The notes under the pieces are model-generated. The model saw only the letters and a list, made by a program, of their open reading frames with translations, did no database searches and had not been told where the DNA came from. From Primulina eburnea (Eukaryota > Streptophyta > Magnoliopsida > Lamiales > Gesneriaceae): 64,000 nucleotides of DNA. Below, in pieces: positions 57,013 through 64,000 of the stretch. The translations under genes and the position numbers were made by a program. The stretch covers positions 36,001-100,000 of the forward strand of contig NW_027331377.1 of NCBI RefSeq assembly GCF_022965805.1, written 5' to 3'. Position 1 is the first letter of the stretch, and the number at the start of each line of letters is the position of its first letter.

Positions 57013-57417
57013 TCATCCATAAATATTTGATAGGATTACATGATCATAAGTTACCTTCACACTAGCTATCCACATGTTCATCCAAGCAGCTAGTGCTGGG
57101 GAAGAAGTTTTGCAGAAACTATGTGAAGATGCGATGCTGTTAAGAGTCTCCAACTCCTTACGCAACATCAATTCATAAAGGTGGCCCTCCTTGAAGGCAT
57201 CCACCTCTGCAGAAATTTTTAAGTGCTCACGCACTTCTCTCAACTGGGCCATCCGCCTAAAGGTGGTGACCCTTCCTGAGTTGTACAGGAGCTCCAGCTC
57301 CTGTAATTCTTCCCAGTAGGGAAGACTAGCATAGAAGACCTTGTCTTCTATCGCAGCTTTTTGTGCCTCAAGTGAAACTGGAACGACGCTTGAACTACTT
57401 GCTCCTGCCGTTTCTTC
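57013..57417 (-). CDS. Antisense frame 2 in the Sirevirus 3' region
   Basis: The minus-strand frame is open from a stop at about 57420 to 57013. It has 134 codons, with the first ATG at 57250-57252. Visible parts: KAAIEDKVFYASLPYWEEL, a Leu/Glu-rich stretch, then HLYELMLRKELETLNSIASS and AAWMNMWIASVKVTY near the end. No domain is recognised. The pattern (aromatic-Trp-Glu, Gln-Glu-Leu, Leu-x-Glu-Leu, Lys-Glu-Leu, Trp near the C-terminus) parallels antisense frame 1. The missing N-terminal ATG suggests either decay or an upstream exon. Function unknown. Confidence 0.45.
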   Translation of the reverse strand, partial: EETAGASSSSVVPVSLEAQKAAIEDKVFYASLPYWEELQELELLYNSGRVTTFRRMAQLREVREHLKISAEVDAFKEGHLYELMLRKELETLNSIASSHSFCKTSSPALAAWMNMWIASVKVTYDHVILSNIYG

Positions 57418-58018
57418 TTAAAAGTTTTCTGCTGATACTTGTGACTAACTTTTCAGTCTTATTTATAGGCAAGGACAAGGAAAACGAAAGGACGCTTCTC
57501 TCTGTGACGATTGATATGCCAAGCACTATACTCGTCTTTAATCATTACTGTCTATTGCCGTCATTTTTCTTTAATGCATTTATTTAGGGGGAATGATGGT
57601 TTAAGAGATTAACTGAGAAGACAGTTGTTAGTGAATTCCAAACTGAAAGGACTCAGTTTTTCCTAACTGATCGTTCAGTTGAAAATTCTACTAATCTTCT
57701 CATCAAAGTTAATAAATTAAACCTATTATATTCCAAATCAAATGACGTGACTATCTGCTAAATCATGATGAATTTAAGTTTACAACGTGTACACGTTTTT
57801 AACCGCTCAAAATTGCACACACATGGCATGCGTACATTATTTTTTGAAAAACACAAATTATTTACGGACTGACACGTGTCCAAAAATTTGAATAGTCACG
57901 AACATATGTACAATTGCCCGCTTCATTTCAGTTCTACTTTTTGATTATTCACAAACTGCCGAAAGTAAGAACAAATATCTTCTCTAAATTTCTCTTTCAG
58001 CAAATCACCCAGTACGAA
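57418..58018 (+). other. Sirevirus spacer upstream of the sense accessory gene
   Basis: 600 bp, AT-rich. TTTCTCTTTCAG ends about 20 bases before the ATG at 58019 and could be a splice acceptor, which would let the downstream gene be translated from a spliced RNA. Confidence 0.45.
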
Positions 58019-60458
58019 ATGACGACTCAGATTCCCGCTTACATGCTTAATGCTATGACAATCAATTTTGGATCCGTTTTATCTTTCGGAGATGATGAGG
58101 TCAAAAAGGTGTTTCAAAAACTCGAAAATGCTGGTCTGAGAACATTTCTGGGACAATCATCGCAGGATATATATCCAAAAGAACTTCAAGATTTCTATTC
58201 CTCTGGCAAAGTTGACTCAGAAGGTGTCATAAACTCTACTGTTAATGATCAGTTGCTGACTATATCTGAAGATTCTTTTGGGGAATTATTTTCTTTACCT
58301 TGTGACGGATTAGCACAACTTTCGGATGTCAAAGCATCTGATATTGATGAAATGCAAATCCTTTTATCTGCTGATGGACGGAAAATTAAAGTTTCCGATC
58401 CTAAGAAGGAACTGAAACATGAAATTCAGTTGCTTGCTGATATAATTGCTAAAGGACTCTTAGCAAAAGCAAGATCATTTGCTGCACTTACATTGGAAAA
58501 GTTTCAAGCGATTACTACTATTATGACTGATCAAAAATTCAACTGGAAACGACTCATCTTCAACATACTGAAGAATATGTTTTTGTCGTCAAAACAATCC
58601 AAGGGTTTTGCCGTACAAATCAGTTATCTTTTGAAAGTAAAAGGTTTAGTGGATGCTGATTCTGAAAGATTATCGAAATTCAAGGTGTTCAATGCAAAGA
58701 ACACTATGCCACCAAAAATCAACCTGGACATTTCTCCTGCCAAATTCGTCAAGATTAAGAAGGAGATTGGAATTGATCAGGCGACTACCAAATCAGTCAA
58801 GAAAACCAAAACGTTAGCTCAACTGAAGGCTGCCAAAAGGAAGTTGATTTTGAGTCCATCAGAGTCAGAAAAGACATCATCACCTCAAATTGCGAAAAAG
58901 CCAAGAACTCAAAGGGTTAAAACTACTTCTGAGGTATCCATTTCTACTGACAAAATGATTTCCTTTACTGATCAGCAGCCTATAGAAGCAGTTCCTCTAC
59001 AGATTATCCCACAAGCTGATTCAATAAGTACCATAAAGAAATCAGTTAGGACCCAGGCTCCTGTTACTCAAATACCTCGACCAATTGGTGTAGCACCTGC
59101 CAGACCCAAAGGAATAAAATTTGTAGAACAAATTGAATCAACTCGAACTGGACTGGAAATTCCTCATATCATGAGTACTGATAAAGGGAAAGGGAAATTG
59201 ATTGAAGAACCCAGACCTTCCAACCCGATTCAGACTCATATTGATCTTATATGGGGAAAGGTGAATAGTTTTGCTGCTGCAAAAACTAAGTCCTATGATG
59301 CTTGGGTAGGCTATCGTACTGAGGTTTTTGCCAAGCAACTGAAGGAAAAGTCCGAGCTCCGAAAATTCATCAAGCTGGAGGCCTTTGTTCTTCGAACTGT
59401 CAAAGCTGCCTCTATTGCTCAAGCCTTAGAGAGGAAAAGTTATTTCTTTGATCAGATGAGAGCGAAGAAGTTGGCTCAATTTGTCGCTAAGCTTAAAAAC
59501 AATTACTTGCCAAATGGTCCTACTGCATATGCTGATCAAGCTGTAATTACTCAGCTTAACACTGACCTTATAGGGCTACTTTCTCGAATCAAATTTTGGG
59601 AATTGGATCAAGAGCTAGTAGTCTACCAAGAAGATTCAGATGATGATGTGGAACTAGTTGAAGAAGCACCCTCTAACACTACAGAACGATCATCAGCTTT
59701 AGTTCTTGTTCCAACTGAAGAGCCAATTTCTGATAAGCTTTCTTCACCACCTATTGAACAACAACTATATACTGAAGCTGAGTTGACTTTCGCTCATATT
59801 GATGAAGTAATTCAAGCCGTAGTAAAAGAATCGAACCTTAGTGAACCAGTTAATGATAAAGTAGATCATTCTGTTGATCAAACCCATCCAGAGGTCACTA
59901 TTCCTTCAGAGGAAATTGTTCCACCAGATCAATCTGTTGATCAGGTTATACCAACAGAAATGCCAGATGACTCAATCGATCATTCCCTAGAAACATCAGT
60001 TCAGGTTGTGCCATCATCAACTGAACAAAATCCTTCCTCACAATCTCAGGATCAAGCAGAAATCCCTGCTAATGATATTTCAGTTCGAAATGTTACTGAA
60101 ATAGTTTCAACTGATCAAGCCTTGATCGTTTCTGAACTTGATAAGGGTAATGCAAGCACTTCTCGCCAATCCAATCCTCCATCTTCAGCAGATTTTGATC
60201 TCATTTTTGAAGAAGTCCAACATATGCAGGACAGCATGAAGCAAATCATTACTGCCATTTCCAAAATTCAAAATACACAACTTTCGCACAGTCTGAAATT
60301 GGAAGAAAATCAGGAATCCTTGAAAAGACTGAAGGATATTCAATCTACTGTTACTGCTCTCTCTTTTGCAGTTGGTGATATTCAGAAAAATAGAGGTATC
60401 ATGTCCAGTCTGACTGCCACTCAAGAATTGATTAACCAACGCGTCAACAATGTGGAAT
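58019..60458 (+). CDS. Sirevirus accessory 3' protein, main part (interrupted by hAT element)
   Basis: The start is ATG 58019 (MTTQIPAYMLNAMTINFGSVL); the frame is open further upstream but without ATG. Residues about 1-220 form a globular domain (VFQKLENAGLRTFLG, SEDSFGELFSLPCDGL, FNWKRLIFNILKNMF). A Lys/Ser/Pro-rich linker (about 250-400), a helical segment (about 420-560), an acidic and Gln/Ser-rich low-complexity stretch, and a C-terminal coiled coil (about 730-810) follow. No signal peptide or membrane segment is visible. I recognise the family as a retroelement-associated frame in Lamiales, without known function. The hAT element at 60459 interrupts it; the end is at 61012-61160. Confidence 0.75.
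60451..60458. repeat. Target-site duplication TGTGGAAT, left copy
   Basis: Eight-base duplicate at 60451-60458 and 61004-61011, the length expected for hAT transposons. Confidence 0.95.
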
Positions 60459-61003
60459 TAGGGATGGCAATGGGCCGGGGCGGGGGCGGGTTTGCCATTC
60501 CCATCCCCATCCCCGAATGCCATCCCACCCCCATCCCCGCCCCCATCCCCGTTTTTTCGGGTTCGGGGAATCCCCAAACCCGAAACTTCGGGGATCAACT
60601 TACCATCCCCGTCCCCATCCCCATTTCAAAAATAATAATATGGCAAGACGATGACGGATTCGGATATTTTCTCAAACCAAAACTTATTATTATATATTAT
60701 TATTTGATATAATTTTAATATTAATATTAATATCAATATCAACAATAATAATATTATTAATATTTTAAAAATTATATTATTAATACTAATAATACTATTA
60801 TTTTATTATTGATAATATATTTTCGGGGCGGGTTCGGGGATTTCGGGGATGGGGATAGTAATCCCATACCCGCCCCGAACTACATCGGGGATTTAAAAAA
60901 ATCCCCGAACCCGAACCCAAACCCGAAAAAATCGGGGATCCCCATCCCCGTTTCGGGTTTTCCCCGCGGGGCCCCAAACCCGCGGGGGAAATTGCCATCC
61001 CTA
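60459..61003. mobile_element. Non-autonomous hAT transposon (545 bp)
   Basis: Terminal inverted repeats TAGGGATGGCAAT and ATTGCCATCCCTA are perfect over 13 bases and flanked by an eight-base duplication. The interior has no transposase. It consists of GC-rich ends with CCCCAT and GGGGAT runs and an AT-rich centre of ATAATA words. It is inserted in the sense accessory gene, and its sequence only fortuitously extends that frame to 60712. Confidence 0.95.
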
Positions 61004-61011
61004 TGTGGAAT

Positions 61012-61160
61012 CGCTTGTGTCTCGGAAAATTGAACTACTGCAAGTCACAATGACCACTGCTATTGAAAATATGTCATCATCTGTCACGGTCCTCTCTTCT
61101 CACGTTCGCAAGCTATCTGACAAGATGGATGTATTTGACAAAAAGGGGGAAAGCAGCTGA
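61012..61160 (+). pseudogene. C-terminal end of the Sirevirus accessory protein
   Basis: After the right TGTGGAAT copy, about 50 codons continue the coiled coil in the frame of 58019-60458 and stop at TGA 61158. The last codons overlap AAAAAGGGGGAAAG, a purine tract resembling the plus-strand primer site of Sireviruses, so the 3' LTR may have been close. Confidence 0.7.
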
Positions 61161-61635
61161 AGAAACTGATATCATTTGACCAGTTATTTTATGATTCAGT
61201 TATGATAAAGAATTAGAAGAAGAATTAATCAAGCTATTATTTTAACTGATACCAGTTTCTCAGACTTCTACAAGAAATCCAAATATTCTATGATTCAGTT
61301 GCGTAATCTATTATCAACAAAGAGCTGAGTTAAATCTCTTGGTTGTTGTGGGGACCCGGGCTCTAATTCTTTTTCTTGGGATTAAATGGATCGTTATTAT
61401 AAAACATGGGTCAAATTTTCGCTTTTTACATAAAAACACCTGTAACCAAACAAGCATACATTCTTTATTTAATTTACAACATACACCATACAATACATGT
61501 CTTATTCTGTATGTTCTCAACTAACCAGTAATAAAAGACAGTACATAATAAAAAGACAACTACTGGTCCATCTGCTACGCCCGAGATCTCCACGCTAACC
61601 CGATCATCTCTGTCTCGACCCAGATCTTGCCCCAC

Positions 61636-61669
61636 CTGTTGTTATGCACACATACAGACATAACAACAG
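61636..61669 (-). other. LTR hairpin H2, E version (CTGTTGTT / AACAACAG)
   Basis: Compared with CTGTTGTC / GACAACAG of other families, both partners at position 8 have changed, so the stem stays perfect. Confidence 0.65.
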
Positions 61670-61832
61670 CCGGAAAACCGGTGAGAACAAATCCCAGTAT
61701 AAACATGTATACATGCATTAAACAATCTAAAACATGAAACATGCTAATATGAATGTCATTCATATAAAATCATGCAATGCAAGTCTAATCATGTCTAGAT
61801 GCGACTCGACTAGAACTCTAGGGATCCCGTTG

Positions 61833-61892
61833 TGAATAAGACGGCGCTGTCTGTCACCTACCCTCCCAATCGAGGTGCTGTCCGTCTTATTC
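61833..61892 (-). other. LTR hairpin H1, E version (GAATAAGACGG / CCGTCTTATTC)
   Basis: Eleven paired bases. Position 11 is G-C here and T-A in TR-GAG copies 1 and 2, a compensatory change. Confidence 0.65.
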
Positions 61893-62864
61893 CTAGACTT
61901 CGGCCTGATCTGTATCCACGTCTACAAAGGGGCGGTGATCTTCCCCTAAGCTGAGATATCGCCGAACATCTAGTAGTCTGCCTGATCTCCAGACTGCCCT
62001 ATCTTAATGCATGAATACAAAATCTGCAAACAAGCATAATGCAATGCTACACGATCTGTAAACAAAGCATAGCAAGATCTGCATACAAGTTCTGTAAACC
62101 AATCTATAATAATCATAATCATATCAAGGTATAAACAATAAAACAAGTATGTGATTTTGGTTGGGAAACTCAAATGTGATCTCATTTGAGTCGTGATTTC
62201 CCCAAACAAAACATGTACTATACCTTTCGTCGCACAGTTGCTGTCACGGTTGACAATACGAATCTGAAATGGAAATGTTGATACAAAATCTATCAATCTC
62301 TTATCTAATCAACACATATCCAAGTCACTACGTAATCTCGATACAATTGGACGGCATAACGACGTATATTCTTAATACCGGTCAATCCAATCTCAACAAA
62401 TATCAACATATACCATCCTCAACTCATAATCGAATCATATACATAAAACCATACTCAAAATCAGTACAGTTTACTTCTAAACATGCTGAAATTCATAATA
62501 ATTGCGTATGATATCTGTTCTTCGATCTGTTTACCAATATATCATGCTCAATACGTCAAGAACATAATATAACTATCATATTCCAATTCCTCTAACATCT
62601 AAATCGTGAAACTTGCTAGAATTAAACAATACTTACATCACTTTGTAGCTTTCAAAGCAAGGAACACAATTCGTAACTCGGAATATGATTTGGATGGCTA
62701 AATCGTACACAACTTAAGAATCAAAGTGAAGAATTTGAAAAGGCTTGGAGAGGAATTCCGGTTCTCTTGCTGGAAGCTGAAGCATGAGTGAATCAGCACT
62801 AATTGTATATATATACTAGGCCACATGTCACGATGAGAATGAGAGTGGATTTCTCGGAAGTATG

Positions 62865-63050
62865 ACCGCGGGTGCGGCAACACTAGGAGCGCGGGTGCGC
62901 TGAGCTCTCGGCAGGACTTTTTATTTTCCACAAGTGATGACCGCGGGTGCGGTCATGTAACTACCGTGGGTGCGGTGTGGCTACGGGAATTCACTCATTT
63001 TCTGCCCATTGCACCGCGGGTGCGGTGCTTACAAGCACTGCGGGTGCGCT
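62865..63050 (-). repeat. GC-rich dyad array in the LTR of element E
   Basis: Six copies of the ACCGC-GGGT-GCGGT type, including AGCGC-GGGT-GCGCT near 62888 and several with one CpG changed. The TATA-like box is 49 bp downstream on the minus strand. Confidence 0.85.
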
Positions 63051-63285
63051 GTAACTTCGAATTACAATGGCATAATTCTACATTTTACGCCAAACTTCTT
63101 CATTTCTTATTTCTTATCTCTATACACATTGTTCATAACATATCTCTCAATTCAGAATGATCACTCGGTGTTCTGAGCATTACATTTCTCCCCCTCTAAG
63201 AAATGATTTCGCCCTCGAAATCGCACATCATTCTATCAATGCAAGTATCAACAATAATAACATTAAAGTTAAATCAATACTTACA

Positions 63286-64000
63286 TCATTGAAATAACTC
63301 GGGATGTTTCTGACGCATATTTGCTTCTGTCTCCCACGTCGCTTCTTCGATGCCATGACGACTCCACTGAACTTTCACAAGTGGAATAGTCTTTGTTCTG
63401 AGTTTCTTTTCTTTCCGATCCAGGATCTGTATCGGTTGTTCCACATAGCTCAAAGTATGATCAAGTTCAGCTTCGTCAGGTTGAATGACATGAGAAATAT
63501 CTAGGCATATATCTTCGCAACATTGATACATGAAACACGTCATGTATTCCGGATAGAGAAGGAGGAAGTGCAAGTCGATAAGCTCGATCGCCAATCTTCT
63601 CAAGAATCTCGTAAGGACCAATGTATCGAGGAGATAGTTTTCCGCGTTTGCCAAATCGAACAACGCCTCTGAACGGAGAAATTTTCAAGAATACTCTATC
63701 TCCCGCCTCAAATACTAACGGTCTACGTCTGATATTGGCATACTTTGCTTGTCGATCTTGTGCTGTCTTCATCCTCTTCTGAATGAGTTTCACCTTCTCT
63801 GTCATGTCATGAATCATGTCTGGCCCCAGTTCTGGTACTTCTGAAATATCATCCCAATATAGCGGAGATCTGCACTTCTTGCCATACAAAGCTTCAAACG
63901 GTGCCATCTCGATACTCGTCTGATAGCTATTATTGTAAGAGAATTCACAAAGAGGTAGAGAATCTTGCCAACTAATGCCAAAATCTAGCACGACGGCTCT
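63286..64000 (-). pseudogene. C-terminal integrase and chromodomain-like end of gypsy element E
   Basis: On the minus strand from the window end the frame reads the end of integrase (LPLCEFSYNNSYQTSIEMAP, GKKCRSPLYWDD, GPYEILEKIGDRAYRLALP). A one-base insertion near 63500 shifts the frame, and a chromodomain-like end follows (VQWSRHGIEEATWE), with stop TGA at 63286-63288. It is very similar to the end of pol at 34061-34780. The rest of the gene lies outside the window. Confidence 0.9.

Larger units (their letters stand above)
48139..61346 (+). mobile_element. Sirevirus-like Ty1/copia retrotransposon with extended 3' region, right end outside window
   Basis: 5' LTR 48139-49115, tRNA-Met-type primer site, gag, pol in copia order, then an extra region with two antisense frames and one long sense frame. 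A long gag with a coiled coil behind the CCHC knuckle, and an extra gene after pol, are Sirevirus traits. A solo gypsy LTR, a hAT element and, from 61347, a gypsy element interrupt it. The 3' LTR is not in the window. Confidence 0.9.
61347..63184 (-). repeat. 3' LTR of gypsy element E (1838 bp)
   Basis: It runs from TGTGGGGACCCGGGC to GCATTACA. It contains H2 (61636-61669), H1 (61833-61892), a TATA-like box (62805-62816) and the dyad array (62865-63050). Confidence 0.93.
61347..64000 (-). mobile_element. Gypsy element E, minus strand, 3' LTR and end of pol; continues beyond window
   Basis: A 3' LTR (61347-63184), polypurine complement (63185-63198) and the C-terminal part of gypsy pol (63286 to the window end) are in the order expected for a minus-strand element. 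The family is close to, but distinct from, the young element at 28205-36696. The left flank is GTTGT; the other end is outside. Confidence 0.93.

Noticed and set aside
60459..60712. Extension of the accessory gene through Gly- and Pro-rich codons to a stop near 60712
   Set aside because: This part is hAT transposon sequence; exact terminal repeats and target duplications show the original gene continues at 61012.
1..64000. tRNA, rRNA, organelle-derived or viral (pararetrovirus) segments
   Set aside because: Matches to tRNA are limited to the 12-18 base primer sites, and all RT-bearing segments are flanked by LTRs and carry integrase or lie in clear copia or gypsy order.

Overview
This window looks like nuclear DNA from a flowering plant and consists essentially of nested transposable elements. 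I found no convincing host gene, tRNA, rRNA or organellar segment. The evidence is Ty1/copia and Ty3/gypsy LTR retrotransposons with plant-type primer sites (initiator tRNA-Met, and the tRNA-Asp-like site of Athila elements), a Sirevirus-type gag and a short hAT element. The family of one accessory open reading frame (58019-61160) reminds me of proteins predicted in Gesneriaceae and other Lamiales. That placement is from memory and weak.

Layout from left to right. (1) 1-7562: a decayed copia element on the plus strand, with its 5' LTR cut by the window edge. It sits in an old minus-strand gypsy element whose pieces are 7563-9742 and 18007-18228. (2) 9743-18006: a minus-strand gypsy element with two full LTRs, tRNA-Met primer site and polypurine tract, but only a gag gene (TR-GAG type, copy 1). 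(3) 18229-22266: part of another minus-strand LTR, split by a solo copia LTR (19592-21730, duplication GAACC). (4) 22267-48138: an Athila-like gypsy element on the plus strand. It is split by a young, almost intact chromovirus-like gypsy element (28205-36696, duplication CTTAT) and by a second gag-only element (39422-47560, duplication TTGCA). (5) 48139 to beyond the right edge: a Sirevirus-like copia element with a long extra 3' region. This region carries two related antisense reading frames and one long sense frame. It is split by a solo gypsy LTR (54528-56343, duplication CATGC), a 545-bp hAT element (60459-61003, duplication TGTGGAAT) and, from 61347, another minus-strand gypsy element.

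How the parts relate: the gag-only elements share LTR ends, primer site, polypurine tract and internal LTR hairpins with the gypsy element at 28205-36696. That element encodes gag, protease, reverse transcriptase, RNase H and integrase, interrupted only by two stop codons. The simplest inference is that gag-only copies move with enzymes supplied in trans by relatives of this element.

The most unusual signals are inside the LTRs. Arrays of short GC-rich dyads lie about 50-65 bp upstream of the TATA-like box in each of the related gypsy LTR families seen here. Two hairpins further down the LTRs each show a paired base change that keeps the stem. Neither is explained by coding sequence. All boundaries were read by eye; no database search or alignment was run.
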